Shown one piece after another: positions 1 through 7,166 of a stretch of 7,756 nucleotides of DNA; positions within the stretch are counted from its first letter, which is position 1; each line of letters opens with the position of its first letter. Position numbers and translations under genes: made by a program. The notes under the pieces are model-generated. The model saw only the letters and a program-made list of their open reading frames with translations, made no database searches and was not told the origin of the DNA. The DNA is from JBKEDC01 sp047974225 (GTDB taxonomy: Bacteria > Bacteroidota > Bacteroidia > Bacteroidales > Prolixibacteraceae). The stretch is taken from contig JBKECD010000021.1 in the NCBI GenBank assembly GCA_047974225.1, positions 1 through 7,756 on the forward strand, given 5' to 3'.

Positions 1-1718
1 GCGAAAGTAGCGTATTCATCATCAGAAGAACAAAGCACGATGATTTCAGCACCTGCCGCTTGAGCATCAGCGATACCAGCAGCCACCGTGTCATATCCTT
101 TGCCTTCTTTCACCTCATAGCCAGCTACTGCGAAGAAGTTCATGGCGAACTGTGCACGTGCTTTGCGCATATTGAGGTTTCCGATGGTAAGCATGAAAGC
201 TAGTGGACGTTTAGCCGCTTTGTCGGTTGCACGACGAAGGTTTTCAAACGCCATTGCACCACGATAAGGTTTCAAAGTTTCGATTTCAGCATCTTCCACT
301 GTGAAATCTTGTGGGGCGAATACCGAATCAGCGATGTTAGCATTCACTTTCTCGCTGAAGTTAGGGAATTGGTTTGTGCCCAACACGTTTTCACGACGAG
401 TAGCGATGTTCATATCACGCTTAGCCGCCATAGCTTTCACTTCCGATTGGATGAAACCTTCTTTGATGGCAGCCACAAAACCGCCTTTATCTTGAATAGC
501 TAGGAACAATTTCCAAGCCTCAGCGATGATTGATGCGGTAAGCTCTTCAATATAGTATGAACCAGCCGATGGGTCAACGATTTTATCGAAATGCGATTCT
601 TCTTTCAACAACAATTGTTGGTTGCGAGCCACACGCTCAGCCAAAGTAGTTGGTGTTTCGAAGATGCTATCGAAAGGCAAGACTGTGATTGAATCAGCAC
701 CACCAAGGGCAGCACTCATGGCTTCGGTTTGGGTGCGAAGCATATTCACATTAGGGTCGTAAACCGACTTATTATAAGTACCTGTTTCTGCGTGCGCATT
801 CATGGCAGCGCAAGCGCATTCTTTGCCAGTGTATGCTTTCACGATTTGCGCCCAAAGGGTGCGGCCGGCACGGAATTTAGCAATCTCCATGAAGTAGTTT
901 GCCGAAACGCTAAAGTTGAACTTCATGTTTTTCGCCACTTCGCAAGCCTCAACGCCAGCGTCAGTGAGCAAGCTGAGGTATTCAGCACCTTGTGCAAGGG
1001 CGAAACCAAGCTCTTGCGAAACCGAAGCACCCGAGTTGCCATAGTTCATAGCGTTCACGCCAATCACACGAAGGTTTTCCACCTTAGCTGCTTTCTCGAT
1101 AGCTGTTTTCACACGAGCGACATGCTCAGTCAAACCACCTTTCAACGCACCTCGCAAAAGATATTTGCCAAGTGGATCCATGGTTACCGATGCGTTTACT
1201 GATGCGTTGTCGCACGAGCATTTTTCCACATAGGCAGCCAAAGCTTCGGCATGACCTCTACCGCAGCACACCGGCACGAGGTTCACTTCGATGGCAGAAA
1301 GACAGATGTCTTTCAAAAGCACGTCGAGGTCAGCCACGCTGAAACCATTAGCACCGCAAGGCGAGTCGAACACGAATCCGAGCGACGTTACGCCTTTGTT
1401 CAACACTTCCAACGCTTTTTTGTTTGCCGCTGCATAGTCAGAGCCTTGCACTGCGATGTTTTGACGCACAAACCAGTCGTTGTCGTTTGTTTTCACTCCA
1501 CGCACATAGGGGAATTGCCCGGGCAGCGTGTTTAGATAATCCAATTTCTCCACGTCTTCCAGACGGTAGAAAGGTTGCACCGCAAAGCCTTCGTTTGTTC
1601 TCCAAACGAGCTTACGGTCATAGTCAGCACCCTTGAGGTCGGCAGTGATTTTTGCCTTCCACTCTTCAGTGCTCACTGATGGGAACTCTTGAAAAAGTTT
1701 GTTATTATTTTCCGACAT
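1..1718 (-). CDS. mutA: Methylmalonyl-CoA mutase, small (non-catalytic) subunit; 3' end cut by window edge
   Basis: The reverse strand is open from the ATG at 1716-1718 to the left edge, giving 572 codons beginning MSENNNKLFQEFPSVSTEEW. The family runs to roughly 620-640 residues, so about 50-70 C-terminal residues are missing. The protein matches the small subunit of the adenosylcobalamin-dependent mutase that interconverts succinyl-CoA and methylmalonyl-CoA in the cytoplasm, feeding propionate formation in Bacteroidales. Most of it is the substrate TIM-barrel region, including GNSGASVSQELGFALAQGAE and VDPSAGSYYIEELT. The cobalamin-binding-like domain follows from about residue 500. There the large-subunit B12 motif DxHxxG is replaced: by hand alignment L515, M517 and A520 sit where D, H and G are expected. 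This loss is usual for small subunits, which pair with a catalytic MutB. MutB should lie downstream, outside the window. The start is supported by a consensus promoter about 26 nt upstream. Confidence 0.95.
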   Translation of the reverse strand, partial: MSENNNKLFQEFPSVSTEEWKAKITADLKGADYDRKLVWRTNEGFAVQPFYRLEDVEKLDYLNTLPGQFPYVRGVKTNDNDWFVRQNIAVQGSDYAAANKKALEVLNKGVTSLGFVFDSPCGANGFSVADLDVLLKDICLSAIEVNLVPVCCGRGHAEALAAYVEKCSCDNASVNASVTMDPLGKYLLRGALKGGLTEHVARVKTAIEKAAKVENLRVIGVNAMNYGNSGASVSQELGFALAQGAEYLSLLTDAGVEACEVAKNMKFNFSVSANYFMEIAKFRAGRTLWAQIVKAYTGKECACAAMNAHAETGTYNKSVYDPNVNMLRTQTEAMSAALGGADSITVLPFDSIFETPTTLAERVARNQQLLLKEESHFDKIVDPSAGSYYIEELTASIIAEAWKLFLAIQDKGGFVAAIKEGFIQSEVKAMAAKRDMNIATRRENVLGTNQFPNFSEKVNANIADSVFAPQDFTVEDAEIETLKPYRGAMAFENLRRATDKAAKRPLAFMLTIGNLNMRKARAQFAMNFFAVAGYEVKEGKGYDTVAAGIADAQAAGAEIIVLCSSDDEYATF

Positions 1719-1743
1719 AATGTAACTGTTATGAAATCAGCCA

Positions 1744-1776
1744 CAAAATTAGGTATTCCCTACCAATAAGACCAAA
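1744..1776 (-). promoter_or_regulatory. Bacteroidetes-type housekeeping promoter for mutA
   Basis: On the minus strand the -7 element TAATTTTG (1744-1751) matches TAnnTTTG exactly. The -33 element TTTG lies at 1773-1776. The gap of 21 nt is within the 19-21 nt range known for the Bacteroides primary sigma factor. The -7 element ends 25 nt before the mutA ATG, which predicts a short 5' leader of about 20 nt. No operator or riboswitch-like structure fits in so short a leader. Confidence 0.7.
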
Positions 1777-1927
1777 AAAAAAGCGGGTTTTTCGATTATT
1801 AATATTGAGTAAAGGTAGAGCGGATGCTTTTGTGTTGTGGAGCATAAAAAGAAGACGGAAAATGAAGCATCAATATTTTCGATTTGGAGAAAGAAAATCG
1901 AGTGAGATAAAATCTTTAGAAGCTCCA

Positions 1928-1962
1928 GAAAAAAAGAAGGTGCTCCAAATTCATGGAACACC
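1928..1962 (-). terminator. Rho-independent terminator of the sulfatase-hexosaminidase operon
   Basis: On the minus strand GGTGTTCC (1955-1962), an 8-nt loop and GGAGCACC (1939-1946) form an 8-bp stem, followed by TTCTTTTTTTCT. The fifth pair is G-U on the minus strand but C-A on the plus strand, so the hairpin is better in minus-strand RNA, in agreement with the T-run. It lies about 165 nt past the hexosaminidase stop, which gives a long 3' tail. Confidence 0.65.
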
Positions 1963-2127
1963 CTCACAAACACTAATCACTATGAAAAAAATCTACTATT
2001 GCTTTTGCATTAGCAAATGTATGGCAAGAATTTGGTTCTGCCAAATAAAAAGGTGAGAAAAGTAAATATTTAACATTCTTTACTACTCTTGCCTTGTTTG
2101 AATAGCACTCAGTATTTCGCCGACGCT

Positions 2128-4449
2128 CTAATTAATTTGAATTTCATCAATGAATATAAACCCGGGACTTCCAGCTCCCACGTGGAAGCTTGGGATTTTG
2201 GCAGTCTTGCCGACATTGATTTTCACATAGCGTGTGCTGATGGCATCAAACGAAGATTTAAGCACTTTCACTTCGGTGATAAAATCATTATAGCAAGGAT
2301 ATTTCTCTTCTGAAATGACTTTGTAGTTTGTGCCATCATCGGAAACCGACACCTTAAAGCTTTCCGCACCGAAGACCCAATCACGAGTTGATACATAGGT
2401 GGCGAGTTCGACTTCTGATATTTCGGTTGCTGCCTTCAAGTCAATCACCGCTTCCAAGTCGCCATCATAAAATCCAATCCAAGTGCCATCTTTATAATTA
2501 TCACGATTGCCCCACACACCATCAACGAGGGCGGTTGCCCCTGTGAATGTGTAGTTGCGATGCGGAGCAATGTTGAATGTTATAGGTTTGGCAGTGGCTT
2601 TATTCATGTGAAAACTTTGTGCATAGCTAGGAGTCTTCAAATTCGGACGAATAGCTTCTGCTTGCACATCCACCGACTCCGAAATCACAATTCCGCCGTC
2701 GTATTTCAGACTAGCTTCGGTGGGCGTTGTGCCATCGAGGGTGTAATAAATCGGCGCATTGTCGATGGTGTAGAAGTTTAGTTCGATAGTTCCGTTCTCG
2801 CTATTGATTTTAGGGAATATGCTCATCTCATAGATGGAGGTGGAGTAGTTATATCCCTTTTTGTCGTATAGTTTGAGCATGCGTGCCAATCGTTCGAGGA
2901 ATACGCTGTAATCTTTTTGTGCAGGCATCGTCCATTGCACTTCAGCCAAAGCACTCATGCGAGGCATCGCACGATATTCCACAATGTCGGAAGTTGGCAT
3001 GTATTCCGACCATAAATTAGCTTGCGCTCCAATGATGTGCTTGGCTTCCTCTTCGCTGAGGTCGGCAGGCACGGGATTATAATCATACACCTTGCTCAAT
3101 GGAATATATCCGCCATTGGCGTCGGGCACATTCTCTCTGTTCAATGTTTGATAGTAGTCGAAATACAAGTGTGAGTTGGGAGTCATAATCACATCGTGCC
3201 CTTCTTTAGCCGCTGCGACACCACCGCTGATACCTCGCCATGACATCACCGTGGCGTTGGGCGCTAGTCCGCCCTCTAGGATTTCATCCCAACCGATGAT
3301 TTGACGCCCTTTGTCGTTCACCATTTTTTCCACACGAGCAATGAGGTAGCTTTGCAGGCGTTCTTCAGCTGAGTGATGTTTGTCGGCTTTTAGCCCTTCT
3401 TTTTTAATCTTTGCTTGGCATTTGGGACAAGCTTTCCATTGTGTTTTCGGACATTCATCACCACCGATGTGAATGTATTCCGAAGGGAAGATTTCAATAA
3501 TTTCCGAAAGAACATTGTCGATAAACGTATATACATCTTCGTTTCCTGCGCAAAGCACTTGGTCTGACACGCCCCAGATTTCGCCCACTTCATAAGGTCC
3601 TCCGGTGCAGCCAAGGTGTGGGAAAGTTGCCAAAGCACTCAGCATGTGTCCGGGTAAATCAATTTCGGGAATGACTGTAATGAATCGGTCGGCAGCATAT
3701 TGCACGATTTCTTTAGCTTCCTCTTGAGTGTAGAAGCCGCCATAAGGCTTGCCGTCATATTCGCCTGAGTTGTGCCCAATGACTGTCTGTTTTCTTTTCG
3801 AGCCAATCTCAGTCAGTTCGGGATATTTCTTGATTTCGATGCGCCAGCCTTGGTCTTCGGTCAAGTGCCAATGAAATTTATTCATGTTGTGCAAGGCGAG
3901 CAGGTCGATGTATTCCTTAATAAAGTCCACCGAGAAGAAATGACGTCCCACATCGAGGTGCATGCCGCGATAGCTAAAGCGAGGGAAGTCTTCAATCTCA
4001 ACAGGGGCAAAAGAGATTTCTTTGCCATCGGCAAAAGCATCAATCGACTTGCGCAAAGTTTGCACGCCATAGAACGCCCCAGCCGCTGAAGCTCCGTTGA
4101 TTTCGATTTCATGGTCGCACACGTGCAGGGCATAGGCTTCGGGGTTTTCATGTTTCAGATTAGCTGCGAGCATGATAGCATTGTCCTTTGCGTCATTGGT
4201 CAAAGCGAGTTTTTTGCCTGTGGCAAACTGAATATAGTCGGCGAGGAACTGTGCTACCCGTTCTAATTCGGTGTTTCCATCGGGATATACAATCTGAGTG
4301 GCATTGTTTAAAATGAAAGGTTCTCCATCTGCCATTTCGATTTTCTGCGGAAGAGGAATCACTTCGTAGTCGGCTTGCGATTGCTTGCTCGAACCGCACG
4401 ATGCTAGCATCGCTAGTGCAAGAATGCCTAAAATAAAATGTTTTGTCAT
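2128..4449 (-). CDS. GH20 beta-N-acetylhexosaminidase, lipoprotein with C-terminal F5/8-type domain
   Basis: The 773-residue exo-glycosidase should release terminal beta-linked GlcNAc or GalNAc by substrate-assisted catalysis. A hydrophobic leader ends in the lipobox LASC with C18 as the lipidation site, so the mature enzyme is membrane-anchored, in the periplasm or at the surface. In order there are a GH20b-type N-terminal domain (about 28-153), the GH20 barrel (about 156-505), a chitobiase-type C-terminal segment (about 540-612, with YYTLDGTTPTEASLKYDGG) and an F5/8 type C-like carbohydrate-binding domain (about 625-773). The catalytic pair D331-E332 lies in HIGGDE. R161, H268, W387, W404, Y429, D431, W480 and E482 match the sugar-binding positions of GH20 enzymes. 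All key residues are present, so it is probably active. It starts 27 nt after the sulfatase stop, has no promoter of its own that I can see, and is probably co-transcribed. Linkage specificity cannot be read from sequence. Confidence 0.95.
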   Translation of the reverse strand: MTKHFILGILALAMLASCGSSKQSQADYEVIPLPQKIEMADGEPFILNNATQIVYPDGNTELERVAQFLADYIQFATGKKLALTNDAKDNAIMLAANLKHENPEAYALHVCDHEIEINGASAAGAFYGVQTLRKSIDAFADGKEISFAPVEIEDFPRFSYRGMHLDVGRHFFSVDFIKEYIDLLALHNMNKFHWHLTEDQGWRIEIKKYPELTEIGSKRKQTVIGHNSGEYDGKPYGGFYTQEEAKEIVQYAADRFITVIPEIDLPGHMLSALATFPHLGCTGGPYEVGEIWGVSDQVLCAGNEDVYTFIDNVLSEIIEIFPSEYIHIGGDECPKTQWKACPKCQAKIKKEGLKADKHHSAEERLQSYLIARVEKMVNDKGRQIIGWDEILEGGLAPNATVMSWRGISGGVAAAKEGHDVIMTPNSHLYFDYYQTLNRENVPDANGGYIPLSKVYDYNPVPADLSEEEAKHIIGAQANLWSEYMPTSDIVEYRAMPRMSALAEVQWTMPAQKDYSVFLERLARMLKLYDKKGYNYSTSIYEMSIFPKINSENGTIELNFYTIDNAPIYYTLDGTTPTEASLKYDGGIVISESVDVQAEAIRPNLKTPSYAQSFHMNKATAKPITFNIAPHRNYTFTGATALVDGVWGNRDNYKDGTWIGFYDGDLEAVIDLKAATEISEVELATYVSTRDWVFGAESFKVSVSDDGTNYKVISEEKYPCYNDFITEVKVLKSSFDAISTRYVKINVGKTAKIPSFHVGAGSPGFIFIDEIQIN

Positions 4450-4476
4450 TGCTTATATAATAAAGTATTAAAATTA

Positions 4477-6009
4477 CTATTTCACTTGATCAGGATAATT
4501 CACGTGCTTGCCTGTTTGTTTCACCGTTGGCATGGGGGCATCCCATTGGCGTAAGCGTTCGGAAAGTAAGGCAGAAAGTTCTTTGACCTTTTTGGGGTTC
4601 TTTGCTGCCAAGTCGTGCTGCTCGCCAAGGTCATTTTTCAGATTATAGAGTTCCTTTTTGCCTGTTCGCAAGCTGTAAACCAATTTCCAATCGCCCTTTC
4701 TGATGGCACTAAAATAATTGATGGCAGGACCATCAGTCCCAATCCATTTGTGCGGATAGTGCCACACCAAATCTCGGGAGTCATCGGTGAAGTTCGGATT
4801 TTCGAGAATTGGCATGAAACTTCGTCCATCGAGCGACTGCACCGTGTGGTAGTCTTTCACCTGCGCCATTTCGAGGATGGTAGGGAAGAAATCCTCAATA
4901 ATCACATATTGCTTGGCAATCGTTTGAGGTTTCACCTTGCCCGACCACTTCACAATCATGGGCACTCTGATACCGCCTTCATACACCGAACCTTTGCCTG
5001 CACGCAAGGGCAGGTTGTGGGTGAAGGGTTTCCCCCCCCGAGGAGGAGCAAGGCTCAAACCGCCATTATCGCTCATAAAAATGATGATGGTGTTTTGTGC
5101 CACGTCTTTTTCTTCGAGATAGTCCATGATGTCGCCCAGACTTTTGTCCATCCCCTCAATAAGCGAAGCGTATCGAGCTTCGGTGGAGTCCATGCCCGCG
5201 GCATAATACTTTTCCACAAAGCGTTTGTCCGCCATGATGGGCGTGTGTAGCGCATAGTGGCACATGTTTAAAAAGAAAGGCTGTTTGTTTTGAATTGGGG
5301 TTTCAAGAGCTCTGATAGCTTCGAGGGTGAGCGCCTCGGTGAGAAAAGTATCGGTGCCGTAATATTCGTTCAGTCCGGGCACTGCCTGCAATTGTGTTTT
5401 TCCGGGGATATTACCATAGTTATCTTCACCGAGATAACTTTGCGGATGCCCTGCGGTGTGTCCTGCGATATTCACAATGAAACCCATTTGGTGAGGATTA
5501 GCACCGGGAGTTCCTTGCGCTCCCCAATGGGCTTTGCCGGTGTGAATGGTGAAATAACCCGCATCTTTCAACAGCTGCGGAAAGGTGGTGGCGTGCACCG
5601 TTTTTTCGATGCCAGCCACGGGGCTGAGTCCGTTCATATTCCAGTTGGAAGCTCCGAGTTCTTCATCGCGAGCATCGGTATTGCGGTTTTTCAGTGGGGA
5701 AGTCCAGTTGGTGATTCCCTCGTGGGCAGCATTCATGCCGCTCATCAGGCTCGAGCGAGTGGGCGTACACACTGGCATGGCATAGGCATTCGTAAATTTC
5801 ATGCCCTCGGAAGCCAAGCGAGTCATTGCAGGCGTGTGATAAGTTTTATTGAGCGGAGTGATTTCCGAATGAAAGGGCTCGGAGGTGTCTTGCCAGCCCA
5901 TATCATCGACAAGGAATACAATAATGTTTGGGCGCTCATCGGCTTGAGCCATTCCAGCAATAAGGATAATCGCAGCTGCAAGGCTTAGTTTTATTTGTTT
6001 TAAATTCAT
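4477..6009 (-). CDS. Family S1 formylglycine-dependent sulfatase, secreted
   Basis: This 510-residue protein hydrolyses sulfate esters. It has an N-terminal signal peptide with likely cleavage after AQA (residue 23) and no lipobox, which suggests a periplasmic location. The sulfatase domain covers about 26-385 and is followed by the usual smaller C-terminal domain. The signature CTPTRSSLMSG carries C81, the residue converted to formylglycine, plus R85. Metal and sulfate ligands of the family are visible: D35-D36, K159 and H161 (GKAHWG), H255, D314-N315, and K339 in RAGKGSVYEGGIRVP. Because the nucleophile is Cys, activation needs an anaerobic-type (anSME) or FGE maturase, not encoded here. 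The S1 subfamily and substrate cannot be assigned by eye; a GlcNAc- or Gal-sulfate is a reasonable guess from the adjacent GH20 enzyme. The coding strand holds a run of eight G at 5032-5039 (codons 324-326), a possible slippage site. It is the first gene of the two-gene operon. Confidence 0.95.
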   Translation of the reverse strand: MNLKQIKLSLAAAIILIAGMAQADERPNIIVFLVDDMGWQDTSEPFHSEITPLNKTYHTPAMTRLASEGMKFTNAYAMPVCTPTRSSLMSGMNAAHEGITNWTSPLKNRNTDARDEELGASNWNMNGLSPVAGIEKTVHATTFPQLLKDAGYFTIHTGKAHWGAQGTPGANPHQMGFIVNIAGHTAGHPQSYLGEDNYGNIPGKTQLQAVPGLNEYYGTDTFLTEALTLEAIRALETPIQNKQPFFLNMCHYALHTPIMADKRFVEKYYAAGMDSTEARYASLIEGMDKSLGDIMDYLEEKDVAQNTIIIFMSDNGGLSLAPPRGGKPFTHNLPLRAGKGSVYEGGIRVPMIVKWSGKVKPQTIAKQYVIIEDFFPTILEMAQVKDYHTVQSLDGRSFMPILENPNFTDDSRDLVWHYPHKWIGTDGPAINYFSAIRKGDWKLVYSLRTGKKELYNLKNDLGEQHDLAAKNPKKVKELSALLSERLRQWDAPMPTVKQTGKHVNYPDQVK

Positions 6010-6142
6010 GGTTTGACAAGTTTAACGGTAAAAATACAGAAAAATTTTGAATTAAAGGTTTGGCGATGTTTTTTTCGATGGGAAGCCCCGCTTAAACAAA
6101 AAAAGGATTTCCAGCCCAATTGCTAGAAATCCTTATTTTCAG
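6010..6142. other. Short gap upstream of the sulfatase gene
   Basis: The gap contains the terminator of the unknown gene (6097-6134) and the putative promoter region of the sulfatase-hexosaminidase operon. The best minus-strand -7 candidate is TATTTTTA, about 24 nt before the ATG. It misses the consensus TAnnTTTG at the last base and has no clear TTTG 19-21 nt upstream. The operon may therefore depend on an activator or an alternative sigma factor, but the sequence alone does not show this. Confidence 0.4.
6097..6134 (-). terminator. Rho-independent terminator of the 247-residue unknown gene
   Basis: On the minus strand AAGGATTTC (6126-6134) and GAAATCCTT (6103-6111) form a perfect 9-bp stem. 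It is extended by a G-U pair and three more pairs (AGC with GCT) around a 6-nt loop (6116-6121), then followed by a run of seven T and TGTTT. The wobble pair would be a C-A mismatch on the plus strand, so polarity agrees with the T-run. It begins 8 nt after the TAA of the upstream gene. Confidence 0.85.
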
Positions 6143-6886
6143 TTACGCTTCAGCAGCTTCGCTTGCTGCATTTCTGCTCCGAGTGGCACGTGCTTTGAGT
6201 GCTGACTTGTGGCTTTTGATGATGCTTGCCACAGCATCGGCAAAAGCGCCATAGGTGTCGGCATCCTCATGAATCGCAGCATTCAGATAAACCACCAATT
6301 CGGTGTTAATCAAGCGTGCAAGCGATTTCCTTAGCGTGGTGGCATTGGCTTTTGCCACTTGCTGACTGCGCAAATCTCGGTAGTCAGCATAAGAGGCAAT
6401 GAAATTGGCTTGCGCCGTTTTCAAGTCTGCCAGCATCGTATTGGCATACATGATGTTATCCAAATACCCCGTCATGCCATCTTGCTCCAAATCGGCAAGC
6501 ATCGAGGTGATGTTGGAATTGACGGTCAGCTGGCGTTTCGACCGCACCAATTTCGTTTGGTAGGGCTCAATCACTGCCAGCACCGTTTGGGCTGATAGTC
6601 GAACCGATGAGCTGCTCATTGCAGCAAACGAGGCAATCATACGGTAGAAATTTTGACTGATTGTCTTCATTTCCACCACATATTGCTGCGAATAGGCTCT
6701 CACACGCTCTTCCATAATCGTTTGGTTGAGCAGGTTTACTTGCACCTCCACTCGATCCATAAGAGAGATGGCGTAATCACTGGCGCTGCTGCCCAGTAAA
6801 CTTCTTTTGTTGACGATAGCTTGACCCAAGCTGTTCATGTCATCGTTTGGAGTGTGTGTACTCACATTTAAAACTTTCATTGTCAT
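6143..6886 (-). CDS. Uncharacterised mostly helical Bacteroidales protein (possibly DUF6261-like)
   Basis: This 247-residue protein starts MTMKVLNVSTHTPNDDMNSL and ends in a basic, Ala-rich tail (KSALKARATRSRNAASEAAEA). I do not recognise a functional family with certainty. From memory the size, cytoplasmic character and helical pattern recall hypothetical proteins of Bacteroidales such as DUF6261, but this needs a profile search. No signal peptide, membrane segment, metal-binding cluster or catalytic motif is visible. Long stretches (about 37-75, 95-165 and 175-230) are rich in Ala, Leu, Gln, Glu, Arg and Lys with few Pro or Gly, which suggests a helical bundle or coiled coil. Met3 is an equally plausible start, as no clear Shine-Dalgarno separates the two. 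A strong terminator just after the stop supports a real, separately transcribed gene. The next gene on its strand, the sulfatase, is beyond that terminator, so no functional link is implied. Confidence 0.7.
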   Translation of the reverse strand: MTMKVLNVSTHTPNDDMNSLGQAIVNKRSLLGSSASDYAISLMDRVEVQVNLLNQTIMEERVRAYSQQYVVEMKTISQNFYRMIASFAAMSSSSVRLSAQTVLAVIEPYQTKLVRSKRQLTVNSNITSMLADLEQDGMTGYLDNIMYANTMLADLKTAQANFIASYADYRDLRSQQVAKANATTLRKSLARLINTELVVYLNAAIHEDADTYGAFADAVASIIKSHKSALKARATRSRNAASEAAEA

Positions 6887-7166
6887 AATTGTAATTTTTT
6901 GAATTTAAGAAATTAATTAATTGTTGAAGAATATACGATTGCAATCTGTTGTCCCTTCATATATACATATATACTTGCGACATGCTTTTTGCACTTTTTT
7001 CCGAAACTTTTTTCAAAATATTTTCTAATTTGCACAATGTCAGCAAAATAAAAATGTTATTTATACGTATTGTAAATAAGGATTTCGGAAAATGCGAAAC
7101 ACTTTTATGTGCATTAATCACATTTGAAGTGCTCAAGTGTGAAAATTGGTCATCATACATTAACGG
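6887..7166. other. AT-rich intergenic half, left of the tandem array
   Basis: No gene is supported. The open frames here translate to low-complexity or repeat-derived peptides. The stretch is AT-rich with homopolymer runs and an alternating purine-pyrimidine tract near 6958-6974. It must hold the promoter of the minus-strand unknown gene. I find no full TAnnTTTG/TTTG pair; TATATATG within the alternating tract is one mismatch from the -7 consensus but lacks a -33 partner. A hairpin lies at 7119-7141, and one copy of a 16-bp imperfect direct repeat at 7033-7048. Confidence 0.5.
7119..7141 (+). other. Hairpin just left of the tandem array
   Basis: CACATTTGA (7119-7127), the loop AGTGC and TCAAGTGTG (7133-7141) form a 9-bp stem in plus-strand RNA with one G-U pair; the same pair would be A-C in minus-strand RNA. 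No T-run follows on either strand, so it is not a standard terminator. A second inverted repeat, ATGTG-7 nt-CACAT (7107-7123), overlaps its left arm, so the two could be alternative structures or a protein-binding site. Function unknown. Confidence 0.35.

Larger units (their letters stand above)
1719..2127. other. Non-coding gap between mutA and the hexosaminidase gene
   Basis: This AT-rich stretch holds the mutA promoter (1744-1776) and the terminator of the sulfatase-hexosaminidase operon (1928-1962). Between them no convincing gene is seen. The open frames there have low-complexity, Lys/Phe-rich translations and no family resemblance. At 1982-2056 on the plus strand there is a 24-codon frame starting MKKIYYCFCISKC. 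A one-base shift after the fifth codon reads IAFALANVWQEFG, which resembles the start of a signal peptide. It may be a decayed gene start or chance. Confidence 0.6.

Noticed and set aside
729..1202. 157-codon plus-strand frame opposite mutA
   Set aside because: An antisense shadow of the well-conserved mutA reading frame.
1774..1795. A-run, GCGGG, T-run as a possible terminator
   Set aside because: Only the A/T arms pair; there is no GC stem, and the second GC arm is missing.
1801..1877. Inverted repeat AATATTGA / TCAATATT enclosing a small ATGCT/AGCAT hairpin, as a structured RNA
   Set aside because: The arms are short and AT-rich, 61 bp apart, with no other sign of an RNA gene.
4615..5250. 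211-codon plus-strand frame opposite the sulfatase
   Set aside because: An antisense shadow of a gene with intact family motifs; its translation has no family resemblance.
5290..5988. 232-codon plus-strand frame opposite the sulfatase N-terminal half
   Set aside because: An antisense shadow; it covers the complement of the signal peptide and active-site codons.
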